Assembly: GCA_022766365.1 (NCBI GenBank)
Contig: JALENW010000024.1
Coordinates: 1 to 64,000 of the forward strand
Direction of reading: 5' to 3'
DNA from: Clostridiales bacterium
Lineage (GTDB): Bacteria > Bacillota > Clostridia > Peptostreptococcales > Anaerovoracaceae
Length of the DNA: 64,000 nucleotides
This document shows, piece after piece, positions 18,386 to 27,337 of this stretch (its first letter is position 1; the number at the start of each line of letters is the position of its first letter). The notes beneath the pieces were generated by a model, which saw nothing but the letters and a program-made list of their open reading frames with translations, was not told where the DNA came from and did no database searches. The position numbers were made by a program, and so were the translations under genes.

Positions 18386-19285
18386 ATGGCTTTATTTGGA
18401 GAGAAAAAGGGCTTTTTCAGCAAGATGAGTCAGCGAATCACTGATACAATTTTGATGCGCCCTGAAATCGATGAGGAACTTCTTGATGAACTTGAAGAAA
18501 TTCTCATAACCAGCGATATGGGAATGAGTACTACAATTAAGATAATGGAAAAACTCAGGAAGGAAATAAGAGTCGGAAGGCTTTCAAAGCCGGAAGAGGT
18601 GAAAACAGCACTGGCTACTATAATAGCGGAACTTGTGGATAAGGGAAAAAGACATGAACTTTCAGACACATATCCGCAGATTATTCTGGTGGTTGGTATA
18701 AATGGCGGCGGAAAGACAACCACGATAGCAAAGCTTGCTTATAAGCTGCATACTGAGGGAAAATCCGTTCTCCTGGGGGCGGCTGATACATTTAGGGCGG
18801 CCGCATCTCAACAACTTGAGCACTGGGGTAATCTTATCGGAGTCAAAACAGTTCTTCACGGAGAAGGTGCGGATCCCGCAGCAGTTATTTATGATAGCGT
18901 GAAAGCAGCTAAAGCAAGAGGAACCGATGTATTGATTTGCGATACTGCAGGAAGGCTCCAAAATAAGAAGAACCTCATGGCAGAACTTGAAAAGATGAAC
19001 AAGATAATTGACAGGGAATATCCGGAGGCCACCAAGGAAACGATTTTGATACTCGATGCAACCTCAGGGAAAAATGCCATTTCACAAGTTGAAGAATTCA
19101 AGCAGGTTACAGATATTTCCGGTATAATCCTCACAAAGATGGACGGAACGGCAAAAGGTGGAATAGCTGTAACCATTGCTGATGAATATGATATGCCGAT
19201 TAAGTTTTTGGGTGTCGGGGAGAAAAAAGAGGATTTAATTCCGTTTGACAGTCAGGAATTTGCAAGGGAGGTATTCGATGAGTAA
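18386..19285 (+). CDS. ftsY: Signal recognition particle receptor FtsY
   Basis: This 299-residue SRP GTPase docks SRP-ribosome complexes at the membrane. The N domain helices (residues about 1-90) precede the G domain with G1 GINGGGKTTT (about 105-114), ADTFRAAA, G3 DTAGR and G4 TKMD. The acidic A domain found in E. coli is absent, as usual in Firmicutes; a short FFSKMSQRI amphipathic start remains for membrane contact. AAAGGAGAT precedes the ATG. The stop overlaps the der start. Confidence 0.97.
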   Translation: MALFGEKKGFFSKMSQRITDTILMRPEIDEELLDELEEILITSDMGMSTTIKIMEKLRKEIRVGRLSKPEEVKTALATIIAELVDKGKRHELSDTYPQIILVVGINGGGKTTTIAKLAYKLHTEGKSVLLGAADTFRAAASQQLEHWGNLIGVKTVLHGEGADPAAVIYDSVKAAKARGTDVLICDTAGRLQNKKNLMAELEKMNKIIDREYPEATKETILILDATSGKNAISQVEEFKQVTDISGIILTKMDGTAKGGIAVTIADEYDMPIKFLGVGEKKEDLIPFDSQEFAREVFDE

Positions 19286-20603
19286 GCCGGTTGTGGCAAT
19301 TGTAGGCAGACCTAATGTAGGGAAATCTACATTCTTCAATGCTCTCATGGGAAGACGAGTTGCAATAGTGGAAGATACGCCGGGAGTAACCCGGGATAGA
19401 ATTTATGGGGAAACAAACTGGAACGGCATTGACTTTGCCATTATTGACACCGGAGGAATAGAGCCCGATTCAGATGATGTTATTCTGTCTCAAATGAGGG
19501 AGCAAGCACAGACTGCAATGGATACAGCCAATGTTGTCATATTCATGGTTGACGGGAAACAGGGCATAACTGCTGCGGATATTGAAGTTGCTGCAATGCT
19601 CCGAAGAACCGGGAAAGAAGTTATTTTGCTGGTAAACAAAATAGATACTCCTAAGAATCTCCCGGACAATTTCTATGATTTTTATGAGCTGGGGATAGGC
19701 GAACCTATTCCTGTTTCATCTGCAAATATGTTGAATTTAGGTGATGTTCTTGATCTGATTGTCGAGAAATTCCCGGAGGGCATTCAGGCGAATGATGAAG
19801 AAAAAACAGCAGTTGCGGTGATAGGAAAACCTAATGTAGGGAAATCCTCATTGATAAATGCTCTGTTGAACGAGGAGCGCGTCATTGTTTCTGATATTGC
19901 AGGGACAACTCGAGATTCAATTGATACACCATTCGCATGGGAAGGTGAAGATTATATATTGATAGACACTGCCGGAATCAGGAGGCAGAGTCGAATAAAT
20001 GAATACGTAGAAAAATACAGTGTTATCAGAGCTATTGCTGCTATCGAAAGATCAGATGTATGTATACTCATGATAGATGCTTCTCAGGGAGTAACCGATC
20101 AGGACAAAAAAATCGCCGGTATGGCTCATGAAGCAGGAAAAGGTATTATCATAGTGGTAAATAAATGGGATCTGGTGAAAAAAGAAACAAACACTATGAG
20201 CAAATATCGGAAAAAGATAAAAAGCGAATTGGTATTTATGTCCTATGCTCCTATAATATTCATCTCTGTTCTGGAAAAGCAGAGATTGTATTCAGTGATG
20301 GATACTGTAAGAATGGTGGCATCCAAAAGAGCGATGAGGATTCCTACAGGACAGTTAAACAGTCTGATTGTAGAATCCACCATGATGAAGCAACCTCCAT
20401 CTGATAAGGGAAAGAGGTTAAAGATTTATTATGTAACCCAAGTAGGTATAAAACCGCCCCTCTTTTCATTTCAGATTAATAAGAGGGAATTGATGCATTT
20501 TTCCTATTCCAGATATCTTGAGAATCAGATTAGAGAGAACTATGGATTTGAAGGAACTTCAATAAAATTTGTCTTTAGAGAAAAAGGGGAAAAGGGTATA
20601 TGA
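19278..20603 (+). CDS. der: Ribosome biogenesis GTPase Der (EngA)
   Basis: This 441-residue protein has two tandem GTPase domains, G1 GRPNVGKS at residues 10-17 and G1' GKPNVGKS at about 180, plus a C-terminal KH-like domain. It acts in 50S subunit assembly. The start is the ATG at 19278: it gives the family's usual N-terminus (MSKPVVAIVG), overlaps the ftsY stop by 8 bp and has GGGAGG 5 nt upstream. A frame extending to 19245 would add 11 unconserved residues. The plsY start overlaps its stop. Confidence 0.96.
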   Translation: MSKPVVAIVGRPNVGKSTFFNALMGRRVAIVEDTPGVTRDRIYGETNWNGIDFAIIDTGGIEPDSDDVILSQMREQAQTAMDTANVVIFMVDGKQGITAADIEVAAMLRRTGKEVILLVNKIDTPKNLPDNFYDFYELGIGEPIPVSSANMLNLGDVLDLIVEKFPEGIQANDEEKTAVAVIGKPNVGKSSLINALLNEERVIVSDIAGTTRDSIDTPFAWEGEDYILIDTAGIRRQSRINEYVEKYSVIRAIAAIERSDVCILMIDASQGVTDQDKKIAGMAHEAGKGIIIVVNKWDLVKKETNTMSKYRKKIKSELVFMSYAPIIFISVLEKQRLYSVMDTVRMVASKRAMRIPTGQLNSLIVESTMMKQPPSDKGKRLKIYYVTQVGIKPPLFSFQINKRELMHFSYSRYLENQIRENYGFEGTSIKFVFREKGEKGI

Positions 20604-21172
20604 TGTATATCTTCGCGCAGGTTGTCAGCTATCTTTTGGGGAGTATATCTCCTGCAATTATTCTCGGTAAGATTAACGGAATTAATATTAAAGAAAAAGG
20701 TAGTGGAAATGCCGGAGCAACAAACACACTTAGAGTCCTGGGGAAGAAAGCTGCGATTATAACCCTTATTGTAGATATTTTAAAGGGAGTGCTCGCTGTT
20801 ATTCTGGCAAGGTTAATGTCAGGCGATCAGGCAGCATATCTGGCATGTATATTTGTTATTCTGGGCCATATTTTTCCTGTGTGGTTCGGGTTTAAAGGCG
20901 GCAAAGGAGTAGCTGTTGCCTTTGGGGCATTGACTGCCATAAATCCATACATAGGCCTGGCTTGTCTTGCTGTTGTGGCTGTAACTGTTTTGCTGTCCAG
21001 AACAGTGTCTTTGGGCTCGATACTGGCAGCTTTATCTGTGCCCGTGTGGTCTGTTTTATTTGAACCTGCTTTTTTACCGTACGTTATATTCCCGGCTCTT
21101 TTGGTTGTTTTTATGCACAGAACGAATATTAAGAGAATTTTGTCCGGACAGGAGAACAAACTATGGAAATAG
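20600..21172 (+). CDS. plsY: Glycerol-3-phosphate acyltransferase PlsY
   Basis: This 190-residue integral membrane protein with five predicted helices transfers the acyl group from acyl-phosphate (PlsX product) to glycerol-3-phosphate. The three PlsY motifs are visible: LLGSISPAII, KGSGNAGATNTLRVLGKKA and FKGGKGVAVAFG. The start overlaps the der stop (ATGA-type) and its end overlaps gpsA by 10 bp, so it is translationally coupled on both sides. Together plsX, plsY and gpsA form a lysophosphatidic acid supply set in this run. Confidence 0.96.
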   Translation: MMYIFAQVVSYLLGSISPAIILGKINGINIKEKGSGNAGATNTLRVLGKKAAIITLIVDILKGVLAVILARLMSGDQAAYLACIFVILGHIFPVWFGFKGGKGVAVAFGALTAINPYIGLACLAVVAVTVLLSRTVSLGSILAALSVPVWSVLFEPAFLPYVIFPALLVVFMHRTNIKRILSGQENKLWK

Positions 21173-22158
21173 GAATTATTGGGGCAGGAAGTTGGGGAAC
21201 AGCCCTCGCTCAAACTTTTGCTTGTAACAATCACGATGTTTATCTTTATGCTCGCAGGAAAGAGCAAAGGGATGAAATCAGGTGTACAGGAGAGAACAAG
21301 AAATATCTTCCCGGGATTACTCTTATTGATAATATCCATATAGTAGATGATATTAAGGGAGCTGTTTTGGGTAGAGAAATAGTTTTGATGGCAGTACCTA
21401 CACAGAATTTCAGAACGGTATATGAAGAAGTTTCTCATATTTTAGATGTAAGTGGATATGATCCGATTATTTTAAATGTGGCAAAGGGAATAGAAAAAGG
21501 CAGTCATATGCTTCTTTCAGATGTGGCTTGGCAGATTAGGAAGAATACAAGGTATGCTGTACTTTCTGGGCCATCCCATGCTGAAGAAGTGGGGAGATTT
21601 AAACCGACTACTGTTGCAGTTGCTTCTAAGAACATTGAACTTGCCCAGTATATACAAAAACATCTAATTACAACAAGATTCAGAATTTATGCCAACGATG
21701 ATCTTATCGGTGTTCAGCTTGGAGGAGCACTTAAAAATATAATAGCTCTCGGAGCCGGAATCTCAGACGGAATAGGTTTTGGTGATAATGCAAGGGCTGC
21801 TCTTATGACCAGAGGGCTTGTTGAGATAACAAGGCTCGGCGTTGCAATGGGTGCAAAGCCTGAGACCTTTTCGGGACTGACGGGACTTGGAGATTTGATA
21901 GTAACTTGCGATAGTTATCATTCACGAAATAGAAGATGTGGTATTTTGCTTGGGAAGGGCAAAACCGTAAGGGAAGCCACCACAGAAATAGGTATGGTTG
22001 TTGAGAGTCTTACAACAACGCAGGCTGCCTATGAGCTTGCAGGATCTCTAAATATAGAAATGCCTATAACCGAAGCTATATACAAGATAATAGAGGGAGA
22101 AATTAAACCTGTTCAAGCGGTTGATATTTTAATGGGTAGAGATAGAAAGAATGAATAA
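21163..22158 (+). CDS. gpsA: Glycerol-3-phosphate dehydrogenase [NAD(P)+]
   Basis: This 331-residue cytosolic enzyme reduces dihydroxyacetone phosphate to sn-glycerol-3-phosphate, the backbone for phospholipids. The Rossmann motif GIIGAGSWGTALA is at the N-terminus. VAKGIEKGSH and LSGPSHAEEV follow, and the C-terminal domain has the catalytic Lys segment GGALKNIIALGAGI and GLTGLGDLIVTC. An AGGAGAA site lies inside the end of plsY with good spacing. The last 8 bp overlap miaB. Confidence 0.97.
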   Translation: MEIGIIGAGSWGTALAQTFACNNHDVYLYARRKEQRDEIRCTGENKKYLPGITLIDNIHIVDDIKGAVLGREIVLMAVPTQNFRTVYEEVSHILDVSGYDPIILNVAKGIEKGSHMLLSDVAWQIRKNTRYAVLSGPSHAEEVGRFKPTTVAVASKNIELAQYIQKHLITTRFRIYANDDLIGVQLGGALKNIIALGAGISDGIGFGDNARAALMTRGLVEITRLGVAMGAKPETFSGLTGLGDLIVTCDSYHSRNRRCGILLGKGKTVREATTEIGMVVESLTTTQAAYELAGSLNIEMPITEAIYKIIEGEIKPVQAVDILMGRDRKNE

Positions 22159-23542
22159 AATCATAAAAAACACTTTTGTTGAAAATTTTGTGGAAAACCA
22201 TGGCAGGGAGCCTAGGGTTTCTATAACTACGTTTGGGTGTCAGATGAACGAACATGATTCCGAAATAGTTATGGGGCTTTTGAATGAAAGAGGATATACT
22301 CAAATTGACGATAGAGATGCGGCTGATGTTGCTATCTTAAACACTTGTAGCGTCAGAGAAAATGCGGACAAAAGGTTCTTCGGGACGTTGGGACAACTGA
22401 AAAAGCTTAAAGAAAAAAATCCCTCCTTTGTAACATGTGTCTGTGGATGCATGATGCAGCAACAACATATAATAGATAAGTTGAAGACGAGTTATCCGTG
22501 GGTTGATGTTATAGTGGGAACACACAATATCCATACTCTTCCTGACCTTATAGACAACCTCATTGAAGAGAAGCAAAGACAGATGGAAATTTTACCTGAG
22601 GCGGTAGAGATAATTGAAGAATTACCGTCTCAGCGGCTTTTTAAACACAAAGCTCTGGTTAATATAATGTATGGATGTAATAATTTCTGTACTTACTGTA
22701 TAGTTCCGTATACCAGAGGTAGAGAGAGAAGCAGAGCACCCGAACACATCGTGCAGGAGATTAGGAAGCTGGTAGAGGACGGAGTTGTGGAAGTTATGCT
22801 GCTCGGGCAGAATGTAAATTCATATAGAGGATATGGGGAAGATGGCGTATGGGAGTTCCCCAGGTTACTTGAAGAAATCAATCAAATAGAAGGTCTTGAA
22901 AGAATCAGATTTATGACATCTCATCCAAAGGATATGTCAGATGATTTGATATCCTCATTTAGAAAACTGAATAAGCTTTCCAAATATGTTCATCTTCCTG
23001 TACAGGCAGGTAGTGACAGAGTCCTAAAAAAAATGAACAGACGATACAAGGTTTCGGATTACTTGGCACTAATAGATAAGTTAAGAAAAACAGTTCCTGA
23101 AATAACCATATCTACAGATATAATTGTGGGATTTCCGGGGGAGACTGAGGAAGATTTTGAGGGAACTCTTGCTTTGGTTGAAAGAGTAAGATATGATTCA
23201 GCATTTACTTTTCTTTATTCCATAAGAAAGGATACTCCTGCGGAAAAATTCCGAGAGCAGGTGGAAGAATCGATTAAACATGAAAGGTTCAACAGACTTG
23301 TTGATGCTGTTAACAAAATAAGTGCAGAAAAAAATCGGGAGTATGTTGGAAGAACCTTTAGTGTTCTTGTCGATGGCTTCAGTAAGACAAGCAACATGGC
23401 ACTTACCGGCAGGACAGATGGTTTTAAATTGATTAACTTCCCCGTTCCGAACGGACTAGATGGAGAAAAGCTTATAGGGAAAGTACTGGATGTGGAGGTA
23501 ACGGAAGCAAAGACCTTCAGTCTTGAAGGTAAATTGGTGTAA
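22151..23542 (+). CDS. miaB: tRNA-2-methylthio-N6-dimethylallyladenosine synthase
   Basis: This 463-residue radical-SAM methylthiotransferase adds a methylthio group to i6A37 of tRNAs. An N-terminal MTTase domain carries three conserved Cys for one 4Fe-4S cluster (in GCQMNEHDSE, NTCSVRE and CGCMMQQ). The radical-SAM CxxxCxxC is in CNNFCTYCIVPYTRGRERSR, and a C-terminal TRAM domain follows. It begins inside gpsA. The cobalamin gene cbiD begins only 3 bp after its stop, so the long cobalamin run is probably reached by read-through from this housekeeping operon. Confidence 0.97.
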   Translation: MNKIIKNTFVENFVENHGREPRVSITTFGCQMNEHDSEIVMGLLNERGYTQIDDRDAADVAILNTCSVRENADKRFFGTLGQLKKLKEKNPSFVTCVCGCMMQQQHIIDKLKTSYPWVDVIVGTHNIHTLPDLIDNLIEEKQRQMEILPEAVEIIEELPSQRLFKHKALVNIMYGCNNFCTYCIVPYTRGRERSRAPEHIVQEIRKLVEDGVVEVMLLGQNVNSYRGYGEDGVWEFPRLLEEINQIEGLERIRFMTSHPKDMSDDLISSFRKLNKLSKYVHLPVQAGSDRVLKKMNRRYKVSDYLALIDKLRKTVPEITISTDIIVGFPGETEEDFEGTLALVERVRYDSAFTFLYSIRKDTPAEKFREQVEESIKHERFNRLVDAVNKISAEKNREYVGRTFSVLVDGFSKTSNMALTGRTDGFKLINFPVPNGLDGEKLIGKVLDVEVTEAKTFSLEGKLV

Positions 23543-23545
23543 TAT

Positions 23546-24676
23546 ATGGATAAATTCATAATCCAAAACGGGGAAAAGCTTAGAATGGGTTATACTACGG
23601 GGACAACTGCAACTGTTGCGGCTGTTGCTGCCGGAAGAATGTTACTCACCGGAGAAAGACTTACGGAAGCCAAAGTCACATTACCTCAGGGAGAGGAAGC
23701 TATTTTGGAAATTGCAAGATATGAAGTTGCAGATGAGCATTGCACCTGTGTAGTTTTAAAAGATGGAGGAGATGATCCCGATATTACACACGGAGCAGAG
23801 ATCCACTCAAGGGTGAGCTTGTGCAGTGAAGGGATAGAAATAACCGGTGGAGAGGGTGTGGGAGTTGTAACGACAGACGGTATGCGGTGTCCCAAGGGTG
23901 AGTATGCCATAAATCCCGTGCCGAGAAAGATGATAAGAGAGAATCTGGAGGCTTTATCCGAAGAACTGGATTATACAGGGGGATTCAAAGTTGAAATAAA
24001 TGTTCCCAACGGCGAAAAACTTGCCAAACAGACATATAACCCGAGACTTGGAGTTGTCGGAGGTATTTCTATTTTGGGCACGACCGGAATCGTGTGGCCA
24101 ATGAGTGAAAAAGCACTGATTGATACCATAAAAGTTGAGCTTGACAGAAAGTATGCTGATGATCCTGACAGCGTGATAATAGCTCCCGGAAATTACGGAC
24201 AGGATTATTGCAGAAGTAATTTGGGTATAGATATTGATGACGCTGTTAAAATCAGCAATTTTCTGGGAGAAGCCCTGGACTATATTAGCTACAAAGGTTT
24301 CAAAGATGTCCTGCTTGTGGGGCATACAGGAAAACTGATAAAGGTGGCCGGGGGAATTATGAACACTCATTCTTCCTATGGAGATTGCAGAATGGAAATA
24401 ATAAGTGCCTATGTTGCCCTTCTGGGAGGGAGCTCAAACACTGTGAAGAAAATTCTTGATTGTGTGACAACAGATCAGGCAATGGACATTGTAAGGAATG
24501 AGCCATATTATGAAAAGTTAAAGGTAAAATTAGCAGAAAGAGTGAAATATCATCTGGATTTTAGGCTTAAAGGTAAAACCGAAATTGAATTTATTATGTT
24601 CACCACTGACAAGACCCATGTTATGGAAAGCCCTGGTGCCAGGGATATGTTACAGAGAAAATGGAGGAGAAATTAG
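23546..24676 (+). CDS. cbiD: Cobalt-precorrin-5B (C1)-methyltransferase CbiD
   Basis: This 376-residue enzyme of the anaerobic (cobalt-early) cobalamin pathway methylates C1 of the ring with SAM. The hallmark N-terminal LRMGYTTGTTATVAAVAA, the DDPDITHG segment and GGTGIVWPMS-like LGTTGIVWPMSEKALIDTI are CbiD signatures. Length is normal. It is the first gene of the tetrapyrrole cluster, 3 bp after miaB, and its end overlaps cbiL. CbiD rather than the aerobic CobF indicates oxygen-independent synthesis. Confidence 0.96.
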   Translation: MDKFIIQNGEKLRMGYTTGTTATVAAVAAGRMLLTGERLTEAKVTLPQGEEAILEIARYEVADEHCTCVVLKDGGDDPDITHGAEIHSRVSLCSEGIEITGGEGVGVVTTDGMRCPKGEYAINPVPRKMIRENLEALSEELDYTGGFKVEINVPNGEKLAKQTYNPRLGVVGGISILGTTGIVWPMSEKALIDTIKVELDRKYADDPDSVIIAPGNYGQDYCRSNLGIDIDDAVKISNFLGEALDYISYKGFKDVLLVGHTGKLIKVAGGIMNTHSSYGDCRMEIISAYVALLGGSSNTVKKILDCVTTDQAMDIVRNEPYYEKLKVKLAERVKYHLDFRLKGKTEIEFIMFTTDKTHVMESPGARDMLQRKWRRN

Positions 24677-25383
24677 TGGAAAACGGAAGGTTTTACGCAG
24701 TGGGCGTTGGACCGGGAGATCCGGAGCTCATGACGGTAAAAGCAATCAAAACTATTGAAAATGCAGATGTAATTGTAATCCCTACCACAGAGAGCAAAAA
24801 TACTACTGCTATGAGGATCGCAGCCGAATATGTTAAGGACAAGGAAGTGGTATCTTGCCACATGCCCATGTCGAAGAAAATGGCTACAGATAACTGGGAG
24901 AAAATCGAAGAGTTTCACAGGGAATCCGCAGACATAGTCGGGAAGCTTCTTGATAAGGGAAAGGATGTTGCTTTTCTGACCCTTGGAGACCCGACAGTTT
25001 ACAGTACAGTTATGTATGTTCACAGAATTTTGGATAAAAGAGGTTATTCGACGGAGATTGTTCCCGGGATTACCTCATTTTGTGCTGCAGCGGCCAGGCT
25101 CAATGTGAGCTTGTGTGAGCGTGAAGAAATGCTTCACATCATACCGGCGACATTTACGGATTTAGACGAAATAGAAAAATATGAAGGAACAAAAGTTCTG
25201 ATGAAATCCGGCAAAACAATAATGAATGTAAAAGATAGGCTGGCAAAGGACGGTGCAATGATGGTTGAGAAGGCAACCATGGAAGGAGAAAAAATATACA
25301 GAGATATGAACGAACTTGAGGAACCCAGCTCATATTTTTCGTTAGTTGTATTACATTCAAAGGAAAGGCAGGCAGAAGAATGA
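24676..25383 (+). CDS. cbiL: Precorrin-2 / cobalt-precorrin-2 C20-methyltransferase
   Basis: This tetrapyrrole methylase of 235 residues has the SAM-loop GVGPGDPELMTVKA near the N-terminus, then LGDPTVYSTVMYV and VPGITSFCAAAARL, as in CbiL/CobI. It adds a methyl at C20 of cobalt-factor II. I place the start at GTG 24676, which overlaps the cbiD stop and has GGAGG about 8 nt upstream. An ATG at 24661 would add five residues and lacks a good site, so the start is uncertain by five codons. It overlaps cbiF by 4 bp. Confidence 0.9.
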   Translation: MENGRFYAVGVGPGDPELMTVKAIKTIENADVIVIPTTESKNTTAMRIAAEYVKDKEVVSCHMPMSKKMATDNWEKIEEFHRESADIVGKLLDKGKDVAFLTLGDPTVYSTVMYVHRILDKRGYSTEIVPGITSFCAAAARLNVSLCEREEMLHIIPATFTDLDEIEKYEGTKVLMKSGKTIMNVKDRLAKDGAMMVEKATMEGEKIYRDMNELEEPSSYFSLVVLHSKERQAEE

Positions 25384-26243
25384 TATATATTGTAGGCGCA
25401 GGACCGGGAGCAGATGACCTCATCACAGTCAGAGGAGCAGACCTGCTAAAAAAAGCTGATACGATAATCTATGCAGGCTCTCTCGTAAACCCGGCACTTT
25501 TAGACTACGCTAAGACCGGATGCGAAATTTATGACAGTGCAAAGATGACACTTGAAGAGGTAATCGGTGTAATGGAAAGGGACGATGCTCCGGGGAAAGT
25601 AGTGGTTCGTCTTCATACCGGAGACCCTTGTATTTACGGCGCTATCAGGGAACAGATGGATATTTTGGACAGCAAAGAGATAAAGTACGAATATGTCCCC
25701 GGGGTCAGTTCTTTCATAGGGGCAGCTTCGGCTTTGAAGACAGAATACACATTACCAAACGTAAGTCAAACGGTAATACTTACGAGAATGGCGGGCAGAA
25801 CTCCCGTTCCTCCAAAAGAAGAGATAGAACTTTTAGCATCTCATCAAGCCACAATGATTATTTTTCTCACATCTACAATGTTAGAAGAACTCTCAAAGAG
25901 GCTTATGGCAGGCGGCTATTCTCCTGAAACACCTGCAGCTATTGTGTACAGGGCAACTTGGCCCGATCAAAAAGTTATAAGAACGACTGTTGAAAAGTTT
26001 CCAATAGAAGCTGAAAAAGAAGGTATTAACAAAATGGCTCTCATATGTGTGGGGAATTTCTTAGGGAATGAATACGACAGATCCATGCTGTATCACCCCG
26101 GATTTTCACATCTTTTTAGAGAGGCTTCTGACGATTCAGTGGGTGGAGGAATTTCTGATTTCAAGGCCAAAGAGGAAGAGAGTTTCAAAGAAACAAATGT
26201 ATCTTACGAAAAAAGAGAGACATCGGCTAGGGAAGTGAAATAA
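25380..26243 (+). CDS. cbiF: Cobalt-precorrin-4 C11-methyltransferase
   Basis: The 287-residue tetrapyrrole methylase has the CbiF/CobM marks IVGAGPGADDLITVRG, YAGSLVNPALL, RLHTGDPCIYGA and VPGVSSFIGAAS. It methylates C11 in the anaerobic pathway. The C-terminal 35 residues beyond the fold are charged, unconserved and probably disordered. It overlaps cbiL by 4 bp; the cbiG start is on its last base, so the three genes are coupled. Confidence 0.94.
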   Translation: MIYIVGAGPGADDLITVRGADLLKKADTIIYAGSLVNPALLDYAKTGCEIYDSAKMTLEEVIGVMERDDAPGKVVVRLHTGDPCIYGAIREQMDILDSKEIKYEYVPGVSSFIGAASALKTEYTLPNVSQTVILTRMAGRTPVPPKEEIELLASHQATMIIFLTSTMLEELSKRLMAGGYSPETPAAIVYRATWPDQKVIRTTVEKFPIEAEKEGINKMALICVGNFLGNEYDRSMLYHPGFSHLFREASDDSVGGGISDFKAKEEESFKETNVSYEKRETSAREVK

Positions 26244-27337
26244 TGCATAAACTTTGCATAATATCTTTCACGGAAAAAGGCTCAGCACTTGCCTGCGAAC
26301 TTAAATCGTATTTCGATAAAAATAATACTTACGGATTCTCAGCTGAATTTCCACCTAAGGGAGTCAACAGGAAAGAATATATAAACGATAAGTTTTCCCG
26401 ATATGCGGGTTTTATATTCATTGGAGCCACAGGAATAGCAGTGAGATATATAGCACCTCTCCTGAAATCAAAGGATATCGATCCTGCCGTTCTGGTCGTG
26501 GATGAACTTGGAAGGTATGTAATTCCACTTGTTTCAGGTCATCTTGGGGGAGCTAATAGATTATCGAAAATAGTGTCATATGGGATTGGTGCCATACCGG
26601 TAATTACAACAGCTACAGATATTAATGAAAAATTTGCTGTAGATATTTGGACACGTAAGTCAGGGTGTATTATTTCGGATATATCTAAAATAAGATATAT
26701 ATCTTCTGCTGTGCTACGTGGCGAAAAAGTGGGATTCGTTTCGGATTTTCCAATTGAAGGAAGGCTCCCTGATGAGCTCACACTCATAGATTTTGATAAG
26801 AGATACACAGAATTTGAGGAAGATGTAGAGTGTTCTCCATGTACAGAGACAAAATTTCGAGACAGGTATATAATACCCGGAGTTGGGATAGCGGTTTCAA
26901 TGGACGAAAGCTGTTCTCCTTTCGAAATTACACTGAATGTTATACCCAGAGTAATCTGCCTTGGTGTGGGGTGCCGCAAGGATATTGATATCAGATCCTT
27001 TGAAGATTTTGTTCTTTCAAGATTGGAGTCACATAGAATACCAATTAAATCTATATACAAGATTGGATCCATAGATTTGAAAGCGGAAGAAAAATGTATA
27101 CTGGCATTTTCCGAGAAATATGATATACCATTTCAGACTGCAACAAAGGAAGAATTGAATTCTGTACCCGGAAATTTTAACGGATCGGAATTTGTAAAGT
27201 CGGTTACCGGTATTGACAATGTCTGTGAAAGATCTGCAATGTGGCTTGCCGGAGGAGGAAGCATTATTGCACCCAAGGAGAGCCATGAAGGAATTACATT
27301 TGCGTTGGCAATGAAAGATTGGAAGTGTGTTTTTTGA
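26243..27337 (+). CDS. cbiG: Cobalt-precorrin-5A hydrolase CbiG
   Basis: This 364-residue enzyme opens the delta-lactone of cobalt-precorrin-5A and releases acetaldehyde, a step found only in the anaerobic pathway. The N-terminal domain has FIGATGIAVRYIAPLLKSK, DPAVLVVDELGRYVIPLVSGHLGGAN and TATDINEKFAVD. The C-terminal CbiG domain (from about residue 235) has the LGVGCRKD motif. Its end overlaps the hemA start region. Confidence 0.94.
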   Translation: MHKLCIISFTEKGSALACELKSYFDKNNTYGFSAEFPPKGVNRKEYINDKFSRYAGFIFIGATGIAVRYIAPLLKSKDIDPAVLVVDELGRYVIPLVSGHLGGANRLSKIVSYGIGAIPVITTATDINEKFAVDIWTRKSGCIISDISKIRYISSAVLRGEKVGFVSDFPIEGRLPDELTLIDFDKRYTEFEEDVECSPCTETKFRDRYIIPGVGIAVSMDESCSPFEITLNVIPRVICLGVGCRKDIDIRSFEDFVLSRLESHRIPIKSIYKIGSIDLKAEEKCILAFSEKYDIPFQTATKEELNSVPGNFNGSEFVKSVTGIDNVCERSAMWLAGGGSIIAPKESHEGITFALAMKDWKCVF